Source of the DNA: Chitinophaga sp. CF118
GTDB taxonomy: Bacteria > Bacteroidota > Bacteroidia > Chitinophagales > Chitinophagaceae
Direction: 5' to 3'
DNA length: 64,000 nt
Assembly: GCF_900112615.1 (NCBI RefSeq)
Contig: NZ_FOMK01000002.1
Location: forward strand, 62,001 to 126,000
The position numbers were made by a program, and so were the translations under genes. Positions 9,936 through 19,016 of the stretch are shown piece by piece. How positions within the stretch are numbered: position 1 is the first letter of the stretch; every line of letters begins with the position of its first letter. Under the pieces are notes generated by a model. The model was not told the origin of the DNA, did no database searches, and worked only from the letters and a program-made list of their open reading frames with translations.

Positions 9936-11249
9936 TTATTTTTGTTGGGCTGCCCACTGTTTTAACAGTGTAATGGCATCATACAATACGCCGGCTTCTC
10001 CTCTGAAATTGCCGGATCCTTTAGGTTCTCCTGTCTGAACATCATACCATTCGTAGAAGCCATTGTGCTTAATAGCGCGGTCAATGATTGGGTTCAATTC
10101 ATCCCAGGCTTCCTTGGTAAATCCATTTAGCAACAATGCCTGAATCATACGTCCACCGAACCATGTCCAGTCACCTGCATTCTGATACAGGTAGGGTTTC
10201 ATGTTTGGGAATTCCTTTACCGGATATGGTGGGTAAACAGTAATACCGATGGTAGCGTATTTTTCTTTTGATGCTGCTTGCACTATTTGTTTATTGATCA
10301 AAGCAACTTCTATGGGCGTATTAAAGCCAGCAAGAATTGCACAGGCAGAACCTCCTGTATACAGAATTTCTTTTTCGTTGAATGATGCAGAGAACGGACT
10401 TCCATCCAGATAAATATGCGGTAGATATTTATTTTCTTTAGTCATCCATAGGTGTGTGCGTACATTTCTCCGGATTTCTTTCGCTACTTCATTCCAGTTT
10501 TTCGAAGAATTATAGTTATGCGGTTTCATGGCCAGAAAGTCCTTGATAGCGATCACATACATCGCGTTATCATAAATATCGATGGCCCATTGGGTTTTAT
10601 TGTTAATAGCTACCCCCCACCCTGTTTCTGGCTGAACGTCTCCCCAGTCGATGGTAGTAGCACCGGTTACCAGTCCATATTGTTTCGACCATCTTTCTTT
10701 AAGGATATAGTTGAGAGCATCTTCCAGCCGTTGCAATACAATTTTATCACCTATCTTTTCTGTGAGTATGGAACTGTCTTTTGTAACTTCTATATATTTT
10801 CTTACAGCCTGTACCAGTGATGATTCCTGGTCCGTTTCCACTGTATTTTTGTGTGCGGCCCATCCAGGGGCGAGGGCTGAATAGCGATACTGATAACCTG
10901 CATTTGCTTTGCTGCTATCAATTACACCATCTACAATATCTCCTGTATTTCCCTGCATTCTGAAAAATAGTAACAACATCTCCCTTACCTTTTCCGGAGT
11001 CTGGACCTTCAGCGATCCCTTGATGAATGTGTTGAAATCTCTGATCCAGACCTCTCCATAGGATGTACCGGCGGCAAATCCGGTGAGCAGACGCAATGAG
11101 CGATCCTGGATTGTATCCAACCTTCTATCAGTTAAGATAGCTTTTGCAAGTGATGCCGGAACCTGGATTTGTGCAGATGCATTCTCAAAAAAAATACCGG
11201 GTATCCAACAACTGAGTACAATAACGGGAACTATAACAATTTTTCTCAT
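9936..11249 (-). CDS. Secreted six-hairpin (alpha/alpha)6 glycosidase-like protein
   Basis: 437 residues with a signal peptide (ends ENASAQ). The sequence has the alternating helical pattern of (alpha/alpha)6 glycosidases. Conserved-looking acidic blocks include EVWIRDFNTF near 68, HKNTVETDQESS near 135, TTIDWGDVQPE near 200, QNAGDWTWFGGRM near 355 and GNFRGEAGVLYDA near 415. The D in RDFNTF and the E in FYEWY or RGEAG are candidate catalytic acids. It resembles clan-G type enzymes (GH63/GH37-like) more than GH125, whose WLRDS signature is absent. It is the first gene of the mannoside locus on the minus strand. An exact GH family cannot be given. Confidence 0.6.
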   Translation of the reverse strand: MRKIVIVPVIVLSCWIPGIFFENASAQIQVPASLAKAILTDRRLDTIQDRSLRLLTGFAAGTSYGEVWIRDFNTFIKGSLKVQTPEKVREMLLLFFRMQGNTGDIVDGVIDSSKANAGYQYRYSALAPGWAAHKNTVETDQESSLVQAVRKYIEVTKDSSILTEKIGDKIVLQRLEDALNYILKERWSKQYGLVTGATTIDWGDVQPETGWGVAINNKTQWAIDIYDNAMYVIAIKDFLAMKPHNYNSSKNWNEVAKEIRRNVRTHLWMTKENKYLPHIYLDGSPFSASFNEKEILYTGGSACAILAGFNTPIEVALINKQIVQAASKEKYATIGITVYPPYPVKEFPNMKPYLYQNAGDWTWFGGRMIQALLLNGFTKEAWDELNPIIDRAIKHNGFYEWYDVQTGEPKGSGNFRGEAGVLYDAITLLKQWAAQQK

Positions 11250-11269
11250 GGGTCCTTCAATTCAGAATA

Positions 11270-11285
11270 CTATGTACAAACATAG
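11270..11285 (-). promoter_or_regulatory. Promoter -7 box inside a perfect palindrome, upstream of the glycosidase gene
   Basis: CTATGT-ACAA-ACATAG is a 6-4-6 perfect palindrome. The minus strand gives TATGTTTG (11277-11284), matching TAnnTTTG, 28 nt before the ATG at 11249. A TTG about 20 nt further upstream fits a -33 element. The same motif precedes the GH38 gene (5118-5131). It lies between the divergent glycosidase and GntR genes and is the likely operator of the locus. Confidence 0.6.
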
Positions 11286-11464
11286 AAACAACATGTTATT
11301 AAAGCAAGAGATTATTTTTAAAATTTAACTTTTTATATGAGATTTATTTCATTACACTGATATATAATGATTTATAAATTTATTATAAACACAATAATAC
11401 ATACATAGTCCTTTAAAAAGGATGCTTTGAGCATACATATTATACAAAGTAATCTGGTAAATTG

Positions 11465-11487
11465 TACTTTTAGGTAATTTTTTACCT
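11465..11487 (+). promoter_or_regulatory. Promoter box and palindrome upstream of gntR-family gene
   Basis: TACTTTTA at 11465-11472 fits TAnnTTTR, and AGGTAA-TTTT-TTACCT at 11472-11487 is a perfect 6-4-6 palindrome ending 8 nt before the GntR ATG. The palindrome differs from the CTATGT...ACATAG motif, so it need not bind the same protein. The rest of the 246-bp divergent region (11250-11495) is very AT-rich with no gene. Confidence 0.35.
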
Positions 11488-11495
11488 TTTACAAC

Positions 11496-12227
11496 ATGAA
11501 TTTTAGTATAGATCATAAGAATCCTTTACCTCTGCACATCCAGGCTGAAAACCTCTTACGCACCATTATCAAGGATCCACAGTATGCTGAAGGGAAATTC
11601 TTACCAAATGAAGTGCAGTTGGCTAAGCAACTTGCAATATCCAGGTCCACATTACGCCAGGCATTAAATAAGCTGGTGTATGAAGGCTTGCTGATCAGAA
11701 AAAAAGGGATCGGTACTAAAGTTGCAGAACCTGCAATCACTTCAAAATCGAAGAACTGGCTTTCCTTTACACAGGAAATGACAGCCAGAGGGATCGCCAT
11801 AAAAAATTATGAGCTACATGTTACGTGGACTACTCCGGAAGAAACAGTCGCCAACTTTTTCGATATTAATGTAAGTAAAAAAATATTGAAACTGGAAAGG
11901 CTTCGAGGAAAAGCAGAAGGCCCTTTTGTTTATTTCATCTCCTATTTTCATCCAAGAGTAGGATTATCCGGTGATGAAGATTTTAAACGTCCGCTGTATG
12001 AAATCTTAGAGAAGGACCATATGGTAACGGCTACACTCTCTAAGGAAGAGATCAGTGCAAAAGCTGCAGATAAATTCCTTGCAGCGAAACTGGAAGTAGA
12101 GCCGGGAAGCCCATTACTAGTGAGGAAGAGATTTGTTTATGATCAGGGAGAAAGGCCGATAGAGTATAATGTGGGATATTACAGAGCAGATAGCTTTGTA
12201 TATACTGTGGAGAGCAGAAGGGAATAA
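11496..12227 (+). CDS. GntR-family (HutC/UTRA) transcriptional regulator
   Basis: 243 residues. The N-terminal winged helix-turn-helix (about 8-72) contains LAKQLAISRSTLRQALNKLVYEGLLIRKKGIGT, typical of GntR. The C-terminal UTRA ligand domain (about 95-235) has the usual ending GSPLLVRKRFVYDQGERPIEYNVGYYRADSFVYTVE. UTRA domains bind sugars or phosphosugars and release the operator. The gene is divergent from the mannoside operon, so it most likely represses that operon until a mannose derivative accumulates (inference). Two identical palindromes over -7 boxes of the operon are the candidate targets. Confidence 0.9.
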   Translation: MNFSIDHKNPLPLHIQAENLLRTIIKDPQYAEGKFLPNEVQLAKQLAISRSTLRQALNKLVYEGLLIRKKGIGTKVAEPAITSKSKNWLSFTQEMTARGIAIKNYELHVTWTTPEETVANFFDINVSKKILKLERLRGKAEGPFVYFISYFHPRVGLSGDEDFKRPLYEILEKDHMVTATLSKEEISAKAADKFLAAKLEVEPGSPLLVRKRFVYDQGERPIEYNVGYYRADSFVYTVESRRE

Positions 12228-12252
12228 GAGACAAACAACAGATGAAAACTTA

Positions 12253-12873
12253 CTACACCTGTAAGTGTGGCGGAAGGGGGATCTGTTGACTTAATTCATC
12301 AGCCAACGGGTGCATTCTTTTTGTTTCCAGGGGAATAATCCCAGACCATATAGGAAGTGCCTGATCTTCTTCATCATCAATTGGCATTCCGGTACGCACC
12401 TTTGCAGATGCTTCGTCCAGTTTAAATGCCAGCACTGTTGTTTTTCTCACTTCATTCTCTTTAACAGGCCGCAGGTAATCCCAGCTGCCAGGTACAACCT
12501 TTTCAGTGAGCCATTGGAACATGGCCTTCTTCAACTCCGGGTCTTCAATCTTCTCTGCTTCAGCAAATATTACTACAGAACGATAATTCATTGAATAATT
12601 GAAGGCTGACTTAGCCACGACCAATGCATCGCCCAGCGTAACAGCAATACATACCGGTATCCCCTTTTCCAGCTCACGCATAAAATGACTACCCACTGAT
12701 CCATGGATGTAGATCTTGTCCTCATAGCGAACAAAGGCAGTTGGAATAGTAAATGGCTTATTATCAGCTGCATAGCTTACAGTGCAAAAGATTGCTTCAT
12801 CCAGGATGGGATAAATAGTGTCTGCATCAAAATGTGCCCGTTTGGCCAAACGGCTGGGAATTAGGTTTGCCAT
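12253..12873 (-). CDS. Pyridoxamine 5'-phosphate oxidase-like flavin-binding protein (NimA-like)
   Basis: 206 residues with the split-barrel flavin fold. IPTAFVRYEDKIYIHGSVGSHFMRELEKG is the typical block of the PNPOx-like/nitroimidazole resistance (NimA-type) branch, and NYRSVVIFAEAEKIED continues the second barrel half. Members are small cytoplasmic FMN or haem-binding proteins, some acting on nitro compounds or flavins; the substrate here is unknown. The gene is divergent from a MocR-type regulator with only 81 bp between the start codons, a common arrangement in which the MocR protein controls its neighbour. No signal peptide is present. Confidence 0.8.
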   Translation of the reverse strand: MANLIPSRLAKRAHFDADTIYPILDEAIFCTVSYAADNKPFTIPTAFVRYEDKIYIHGSVGSHFMRELEKGIPVCIAVTLGDALVVAKSAFNYSMNYRSVVIFAEAEKIEDPELKKAMFQWLTEKVVPGSWDYLRPVKENEVRKTTVLAFKLDEASAKVRTGMPIDDEEDQALPIWSGIIPLETKRMHPLADELSQQIPLPPHLQV

Positions 12874-12895
12874 GTATTTATTTTTTACAAAGTTG

Positions 12896-12924
12896 TACCT
12901 TTATTGGATGGATATAATCATCCA
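12896..12924. promoter_or_regulatory. Divergent promoter region with palindrome (flavoprotein / MocR)
   Basis: TACCTTTA at 12896-12903 fits the plus-strand -7 consensus TAnnTTTR for the MocR gene. TGGATG-8 nt-CATCCA at 12905-12924 is a perfect 6-bp inverted repeat lying just past that box. On the minus strand TACAACTTTG nearby is a weaker box for the flavoprotein gene. A protein bound at the repeat would block the regulator's own promoter and sit upstream of the other, as in autorepressing MocR activators. An in-frame ATG at 12908 lies within the repeat, which argues for the later start at 12955. Confidence 0.4.
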
Positions 12925-12954
12925 GTTTTAACAAAACGAGTAGTCCACTTTATC

Positions 12955-14451
12955 ATGCAACCACTTTCCACCCTCCTTACAGTCGATAAAACGGTTCGTG
13001 AACCAGTTTACCTGCAGATTTCCAATCAGTTAATGGAATTAATCAAAAAGGGTACGTTACAAGCCGGACACCGGCTGTTAAGTACAAGAGAGCTGGCGGA
13101 ACAACTAAACATTCACCGGAAAACGGTGGTGCAATCATATGATGAGTTGCTGGCGCAAGGCTGGCTGGAAAGTCATGCAGGGAGTGGAACATTTGTAGCA
13201 ACTCATTTGCCGGAGATCAAACCACAGCTTTTGCTGAAGGATGCTATCAACCCGGCCAGAACAGCAGGATTTACCTTTAAGGCAACACCGCACCTTAACA
13301 AGGACGTGGTTAAACCTCAATTCAATCTACACCTGGATGATGGCTTTCCGGATGCCCGGCTGGCCCCGCTGGAAGAGTTATCAAGAGCTTACCGCAGCCA
13401 GCTGTTGAACGGCAATCCCTATTTACGTTTAGGTTATGGGGATACCCAGGGATCCTCCTGGCTTCGACAGGAATTATCCTCTTATCTGAATAAAACACGT
13501 GGACTAAAAACTACCCCGGAGAATATCCTGATTATCAGGGGAGCAGTGATGGGAGCCTACCTGATAAGTACAAGCTTCCTGCAGAGCGGAGATAACGTAG
13601 TGGTAACCACTTTAAGCTGGGTAGGCGGTAATATGAATTTCATGCAGGCAGGCGCTAACCTTATAAGGATAAAAGTAGATGAATACGGCATGGATGTAGA
13701 TGAACTGGAACAGCTTTGCAAAAAGAAGACAATCCGCATGGTATATGTGACCTCTCATCACCACTACCCTACTACTGTGCCATTACGTGCCGACCGCAGG
13801 ATCCAGTTACTTCGCCTGGCTGAAAAGTATGGCTTTATCGTTTTTGAGGATGATTATGATTATGACTTTCATTACCAGAGCAAACCCTTACTGCCTCTGG
13901 CCAGTGCCGACCAGAGAGGTATGGTATTATACTGTGGTTCTTTTACCAAAACGGTCTCTCCCGCCTTCCGGGTGGGTTACATGGTAGGATCCGAAAATGT
14001 GATCCAGCACCTGGCAAAACTACGCCGGATCATAGACAGGCAGGGTGATGCGATGCTGGAGAATGCCATGGCTGAGCTATTGCAAAATGGTGTTATTCAG
14101 AAACACCTGCGTAAGTCATTACGATTATATAGAGAAAGAAGGGATGTCTTCTGCGAACTACTGAAAAATGAGTTATCTGATTATGTGCAGTTCAAGGTTC
14201 CTGATGGTGGTATGGCTGTATGGACAACCTTTGATCCCAAAGTAAACCTGGTGAAACTGGCACAACAGGCATCGCAGCAATTGCTTTATATTTCTGACGG
14301 GGTATGGCATCATAACGATGATCAACAAGCAAACGCTACCCGCCTGGGGTTTGCATCTTCTACCCCTCAGGAGTTACAGCGATGTATTGAGATACTATCA
14401 GAATTACTTAAACACAAACAGGTGAAAAGTGCATACTTAATTAAGCAATGA
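12955..14451 (+). CDS. MocR/PdxR-type GntR regulator with aminotransferase domain
   Basis: 498 residues from the ATG at 12955. The N-terminal GntR helix-turn-helix (about 15-80: LSTRELAEQLNIHRKTVVQSYDELLAQGWLESHAGSGTFV) is joined to a fold-type I aminotransferase domain (about 115-480). SFTKTVSPAFRVGY near 331 carries the PLP-binding lysine and FEDDYDYDFHY the cofactor-contacting aspartate. MocR proteins sense PLP or an amino acid adduct and usually regulate an adjacent divergent gene, here the PNPOx-like flavoprotein. Whether that means vitamin B6 metabolism cannot be told, because the flavoprotein is not PdxH itself. Confidence 0.9.
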   Translation: MQPLSTLLTVDKTVREPVYLQISNQLMELIKKGTLQAGHRLLSTRELAEQLNIHRKTVVQSYDELLAQGWLESHAGSGTFVATHLPEIKPQLLLKDAINPARTAGFTFKATPHLNKDVVKPQFNLHLDDGFPDARLAPLEELSRAYRSQLLNGNPYLRLGYGDTQGSSWLRQELSSYLNKTRGLKTTPENILIIRGAVMGAYLISTSFLQSGDNVVVTTLSWVGGNMNFMQAGANLIRIKVDEYGMDVDELEQLCKKKTIRMVYVTSHHHYPTTVPLRADRRIQLLRLAEKYGFIVFEDDYDYDFHYQSKPLLPLASADQRGMVLYCGSFTKTVSPAFRVGYMVGSENVIQHLAKLRRIIDRQGDAMLENAMAELLQNGVIQKHLRKSLRLYRERRDVFCELLKNELSDYVQFKVPDGGMAVWTTFDPKVNLVKLAQQASQQLLYISDGVWHHNDDQQANATRLGFASSTPQELQRCIEILSELLKHKQVKSAYLIKQ

Positions 14452-14546
14452 CAGGGTATTGAAATTACATAAGGTAGTAATTATACAACCAGGACTACTC
14501 AATATACACTGACGGAATACTCAAATTATGCAAGGTTGTGAGTATA

Positions 14547-14927
14547 TTACCAGGATTGATCAATCACTGACAGAATATTACCCGCAATGTCTGTAAACCA
14601 GGCAACATTGGGTTTTCCCCGGGAAATACCTTTCTCATCTGTTTTAATCTGACCTTCGTATTGCAGGAACTTCACACCACGGCTTGTTAACTCATCCACT
14701 GCCTTATCAATATTATCTACCGGAAAATTCAGGACTGTGAAAGTTGCTGATATATGGTTATCTTTAGGATAGATGAGCACGTTTGTACCGCCAGCAAGAT
14801 GTAATGTTAACAACATCATATCATTATCCTCAGAAACATTTAAACCCAATATTTCCTGATAAAATGCTTTGGTCTTTTGCAGATCGTTTGTAGAAAAACT
14901 GCTGAATGCTTTGGTGTTACTGAACAT
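14547..14927 (-). CDS. VOC (glyoxalase/bleomycin resistance) family protein
   Basis: 126 residues, one VOC fold of paired beta-alpha-beta3 modules: [23 protein letters not shown] at the start and [17 protein letters not shown] at the end. The family includes metal-dependent isomerases, dioxygenases and drug-binding proteins. The usual metal-ligand pattern is not complete enough to assign an enzyme. It is a single gene, convergent with the MocR gene. Confidence 0.85.
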   Translation of the reverse strand: MFSNTKAFSSFSTNDLQKTKAFYQEILGLNVSEDNDMMLLTLHLAGGTNVLIYPKDNHISATFTVLNFPVDNIDKAVDELTSRGVKFLQYEGQIKTDEKGISRGKPNVAWFTDIAGNILSVIDQSW

Positions 14928-15015
14928 GGTGCTAATTGTTTGGTGATTTAAAAATTGAAATAATATATCAGAGAATATTTGTTCTTAATGTGTAATTATC
15001 TGGCAATATAGGCGG

Positions 15016-15079
15016 GATAAAGTCATCCTTCGTTCATCCTTCGTTTAAAAACGAAGGATGAACGAAGGATGACTTTATC
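15016..15079. repeat. 64-nt perfect hairpin with internal direct repeats
   Basis: Two 31-nt arms are perfectly complementary around a 2-nt loop. Each arm itself holds two copies of an 11-nt unit (TCATCCTTCGT on the left arm), so the structure is a palindrome built from a repeated unit. It lies in the 346-bp space (14928-15273) between the VOC gene and the peroxidase gene. No run of T follows, so it is not a standard terminator; a REP- or MITE-like element is more likely. The rest of the gap holds only a weak box TAATTTCG at 15221-15228. Confidence 0.85.
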
Positions 15080-15273
15080 TCATTCCTCTCTCATTTGTTA
15101 TCAAATTTTGTTCCATTGATATTTAATTAGTTACAACAGGAGATACCTGGTAATATCAGAGAGAAATTAAAGCTAACGATAAGGTAACATACAATTAACA
15201 GTTGGCTCATCAATTCCTGCTAATTTCGCGCTTCAGTAAAAATTAGTTCACGGATTTGTTACATTATACCTGC

Positions 15274-17100
15274 ATGCAAGGCGGGTGTTCTTTTGTAATT
15301 AAATATGCCTTCTTGAAAATCGTTCTACTATTCTTCTCAGTAGCAATACTGTGTTTTGCCCAACTTGCCTTTCACCCACCTGTTAACAGAGCCGGGGAGT
15401 TAGCCATATCTTATGCTGAAGCATTTGGTAAAGCGACTCTTATACTGGAAGAAGTAAGCAGTGCTTATAAATTCAATAAGGCATCCCTGGATACGCTGAA
15501 GGCCACACTCAGTAATACACGAAAGGCGTATAAGAAGATAGAGTTCCTGCTGGCATATTATTACCCGGAATATACTGAAGAACATATTAATGGAGCACCG
15601 GTACTCCGTTTAGAACGGAATGATTCGCGTGCTGTAGTAATGGAACCACAGGGATTACAAGTACTTGATGAGCTGATCAGCACTGGGGAAACACCTGTAA
15701 AGATAGCCTCAACGGCACAACAACTAAAGATACATTATAGTGTATTGCTGGCTGATTTCAGAACACGGACATTTAATGAACGGGACTGGTATTCGGCTAT
15801 ACGATTGCAGTTAGTACGCATCTTTGCAATGGGCATTACCGGCTTTGATACACCTGGCTCGTTGAATGCTCTGGAAGAAACTAGTAGTTCATTAACCGGA
15901 ATAAGGAATATTACGGAGGCGATAAGGCCGGGAGATGAAATTATGCTATTGCTGGATAGTGCTATTGCTTATCTGCAACAACCAGTTTCCTTCAATGATT
16001 TTAACCGGCTTATTTTTCTAAAGCAATATATTAACCCGTTGTATACTTATTATGGGACAGATGCTATTTCTGATAATAATGCGTGGAATAATCAGAGCAA
16101 AAACATCTTTTCGGAGGATTTTTTAAATCCTTATTACTACACAGAGTTAAGAAAAGACGATGACAATAAAACATTGCGGTTGTTAGGAAAGAAGTTGTTC
16201 TATGATCCCGTACTGAGCAGCAATCATCAACTAAGTTGCGCCTCCTGCCATAATCCATCTATGGCCTTTACTGATGGGCAACCTCGATCCTCCGGTATTG
16301 TAAAAGATCGTCCGGTACAACGCAATGCCCCTACGCTACTGAATGCGGTGTATGCTGACCGGTATTTTTATGATCTGCGCGCATTTAGCCTGGAGCAACA
16401 GGCGGAACATGTGATCTTCAATCAGCAGGAATTTAATACAGCATATGAGGAAATTATAAAGAGACTGGAAGGAAATAAACAATACAAACAACTATTCAGG
16501 CAATGCTTCGGTAAAAAAGCAATCACTCGTGATCACTTTTCAAAAGCACTATCATCTTATGTGTTATCGCTAAGATCATTCAATAGTCCGTTTGATCAAT
16601 ATGTACGGGGCGAATCAGCAACATTAGATACTCTGGTACAACAGGGGTTCAACCTATTTATGGGAAAAGCCGGTTGTGGTACATGTCATTTTGCCCCCAC
16701 TTTCGCAGGACTTGTTCCTCCTTTATATATAGAAAGCGAAAGCGAGATTCTGGGAGTATTACAAAACCCGGATGCCAGGCAGAAAAAAGCGGATCCTGAT
16801 AATGGAAGACTGGATAATCAACTTTATAGTGAGATGACCTGGATTAATGAGAAATCATTTAAAACCACTACAGTCAGGAATGCAGCGCTTACGGCTCCAT
16901 ATTTTCATAATGGCGCCTATAAAACACTGGAGCAGGTAATTGATTTTTATGATCATGGTGGTGGTACAGGGGCTGGCTTGCACATTAAGAATCAGACATT
17001 GCCGGCAGATTCATTACATCTTACAACAACAGAAAAACAAGCACTGATCGCTTTTATCGGAGCTCTCAGTGATACCACTATATTGGCCCACATACCATGA
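15274..17100 (+). CDS. Imelysin-like/di-heme cytochrome c peroxidase fusion, copy 1
   Basis: 608 residues. The ATG at 15274 is preferred over an upstream TTG (15256). A hydrophobic N-terminal segment (about 9-33) exports the protein. Residues about 40-280 are helical and imelysin-like: EPQGLQVLDELI resembles the imelysin GxHxxE motif with His replaced by Gln, and ITGFDTPGSLNALEE repeats in the paralogue. The C-terminal 320 residues are a MauG/CcpA-type di-heme domain with CASCH near 321 and CGTCH near 467. Such enzymes reduce peroxide or oxidise substrates in the periplasm. The stop overlaps the start of the next gene (ATGA), indicating translational coupling. Confidence 0.87.
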   Translation: MQGGCSFVIKYAFLKIVLLFFSVAILCFAQLAFHPPVNRAGELAISYAEAFGKATLILEEVSSAYKFNKASLDTLKATLSNTRKAYKKIEFLLAYYYPEYTEEHINGAPVLRLERNDSRAVVMEPQGLQVLDELISTGETPVKIASTAQQLKIHYSVLLADFRTRTFNERDWYSAIRLQLVRIFAMGITGFDTPGSLNALEETSSSLTGIRNITEAIRPGDEIMLLLDSAIAYLQQPVSFNDFNRLIFLKQYINPLYTYYGTDAISDNNAWNNQSKNIFSEDFLNPYYYTELRKDDDNKTLRLLGKKLFYDPVLSSNHQLSCASCHNPSMAFTDGQPRSSGIVKDRPVQRNAPTLLNAVYADRYFYDLRAFSLEQQAEHVIFNQQEFNTAYEEIIKRLEGNKQYKQLFRQCFGKKAITRDHFSKALSSYVLSLRSFNSPFDQYVRGESATLDTLVQQGFNLFMGKAGCGTCHFAPTFAGLVPPLYIESESEILGVLQNPDARQKKADPDNGRLDNQLYSEMTWINEKSFKTTTVRNAALTAPYFHNGAYKTLEQVIDFYDHGGGTGAGLHIKNQTLPADSLHLTTTEKQALIAFIGALSDTTILAHIP

Positions 17101-18992
17101 AACGAATAACAGCCGCTTTGTGCGTATCTATATTATTATTGCTGATTCAATCATCCTTCCGGAATACTGATCCAGATGAAGAGTTGCGTGCTGTTATTAT
17201 GAAAAGAGCAATGTTATTATCCGCACAGGTACATGCACTTCATAATGCCGCGATTGGTTATGCAACAGGTAAAACATCGCTGGCCGTACTTCGCAAACAA
17301 CTTCTCAAGACCAGGAATGCTTATAAAGGCGTTGAGTATATCGTAGAATATTATTACCCGGAACATACGAAGGAATATCTGAATGGTCCTCCTTTATATC
17401 ACCTGGATCCATATCCATATCATGAAGGAACATATTATTCTATGCCTGCGAAAGTGTATGTGAATAGTATGCCGCTGGATTACCTGGATAAAGATCATTA
17501 CCGGGATGAGGCGAAAGTGATTGCTCCGGGAGGATTACAGGTGCTGGATGAATTGGTTTTTTCAGAAGCAGTTGATGCCAAAAGAGTGATGGCACTGGCC
17601 ATTGCATTGGAGACTAAGTGGGAGATTATTGTGCAGGCATTATCCAAAAGAAAATATTTCAGAGCCTTTGAAATTACAGAAGCAGTCAGATTGGAACTGA
17701 TCCGTTGCTTTACGCTTGGTATTACCGGTTTTGATACACCTGGCTCATTGAACGCGCTTGCAGAAGCCAATGCCACCATGGGAGCCCTCCGGGAGGTGAT
17801 ATGGCCGTTATTAAGGCAGACTAATCTTGCACAGCGTACAGAGGTTCTATTCTCAAAAAGCATTCTCTATCTATCTCAAAACAATCACTTTGATACATTC
17901 GACAGACTTACTTTTCTGACGGCATATATCAATCCATTGTATAAGGTAATTGGAGATGTGCATGAACAGTTACACCTTAAAACGTCTGCTGTACTTAGTG
18001 GGAAGGTAGCATCATGGAATTTTTACAGCAGTAATATTTTTTCGGAGGATTTCCTGGATCCCTATTATTATACCCTGCTAAAAAAAGAGAAAGACAATGA
18101 TACATTGAGGGCTTTAGGGAAAAAACTCTTTTATGATCCGCGGATCAGTCATACAGGTAAGATGAGTTGCAGTAGTTGCCATCAGCCAGCGATGGCATTT
18201 ACGGATGGGGTAACGAAATCATTTGAGCGAAATTCGCCTTCATTAATTAATGCTGTGTATGCCGACAGATACTTTTATGATCTGCGTGCTTTTGACCTGG
18301 AAGATCAGGCCAATCATGTGATCAAAAATCATCTGGAATTTGATACTGATTTCCCGGAGATTCTGCAGAAGATAAATGCTGATACAGCCTATGTAGCCTT
18401 ATTTAACAGTGTTTTCCACAAACCGGTAACCAGGTCACAGTTTTCATCTGCACTATCATCATATGTATTATCGTTACGATCTTTTAACAGTCCATTTGAT
18501 CAATATGTAAGAGGAGAAAAACGTACGCTTCCCAAACAGGTAAAGGAAGGGTTCAATCTTTTTATGGGAAAGGCCGCCTGTGGAACCTGCCATTATGCAC
18601 CTACATTTAGCGGACTGGTACCCCCACTCTATCATGAATCGGAAAGTGAGGTATTAGGTGTATTCCAACATCCTTTGCAGCAGTTGACCGATGACGATAA
18701 AGGTCGTGTTGCCAATCATACATTTTCTGAAGATGTAGATATATACCGATACTCGTTTAAGACCGTCAGTGTAAGAAATGTGGCGATTACCGCACCTTAT
18801 TTTCATAATGGAGCTTATACTTCCTTAAATGATGTAATCGATTTTTATGACCATGGAGGAGGATTGGGTATGTTAACTAATCAGACATTATCAACGGATT
18901 CACTGCATCTGTTAAAATCAGAAAAGGCAGCTTTAATAGCTTTTCTGCAATCATTAACAGATTCATCTGCCATCCGGAAATTTTCCAGGTAA
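17097..18992 (+). CDS. Imelysin-like/di-heme cytochrome c peroxidase fusion, copy 2
   Basis: 631 residues, a paralogue of the preceding protein along its whole length. It has a signal peptide (MKRITAALCVSILLLLIQSS), a helical imelysin-like region with PGGLQVLDELVF and ITGFDTPGSLNALAEA, then a di-heme domain with CSSCH near 358 and CGTCH near 495. Heme-binding context (LGKKLFYDPRISHTGKMSCSSCH, FMGKAACGTCHYAPTFSGL) is nearly identical to copy 1. It carries an extra 30-residue tyrosine-rich insert (HLDPYPYHEGTYYSMP) absent from copy 1. It begins inside the stop of copy 1 and ends 24 bp before the giant phosphatase gene, so all three are probably one operon. The two copies could form a heterodimer; this is inference. 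Confidence 0.87.
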   Translation: MKRITAALCVSILLLLIQSSFRNTDPDEELRAVIMKRAMLLSAQVHALHNAAIGYATGKTSLAVLRKQLLKTRNAYKGVEYIVEYYYPEHTKEYLNGPPLYHLDPYPYHEGTYYSMPAKVYVNSMPLDYLDKDHYRDEAKVIAPGGLQVLDELVFSEAVDAKRVMALAIALETKWEIIVQALSKRKYFRAFEITEAVRLELIRCFTLGITGFDTPGSLNALAEANATMGALREVIWPLLRQTNLAQRTEVLFSKSILYLSQNNHFDTFDRLTFLTAYINPLYKVIGDVHEQLHLKTSAVLSGKVASWNFYSSNIFSEDFLDPYYYTLLKKEKDNDTLRALGKKLFYDPRISHTGKMSCSSCHQPAMAFTDGVTKSFERNSPSLINAVYADRYFYDLRAFDLEDQANHVIKNHLEFDTDFPEILQKINADTAYVALFNSVFHKPVTRSQFSSALSSYVLSLRSFNSPFDQYVRGEKRTLPKQVKEGFNLFMGKAACGTCHYAPTFSGLVPPLYHESESEVLGVFQHPLQQLTDDDKGRVANHTFSEDVDIYRYSFKTVSVRNVAITAPYFHNGAYTSLNDVIDFYDHGGGLGMLTNQTLSTDSLHLLKSEKAALIAFLQSLTDSSAIRKFSR

Positions 18993-19016
18993 GTTTTAAA
19001 TTTTAATTCAACCTAT

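Noticed and set aside
9936..11249. GH125 exo-alpha-1,6-mannosidase
   Set aside because: The WLRDS signature of GH125 is not present; WIRDF and the other blocks fit a broader six-hairpin group.
14452..14546. Terminator or RNA gene between MocR and VOC genes
   Set aside because: Only short imperfect repeats are visible, without a stable stem or T run.
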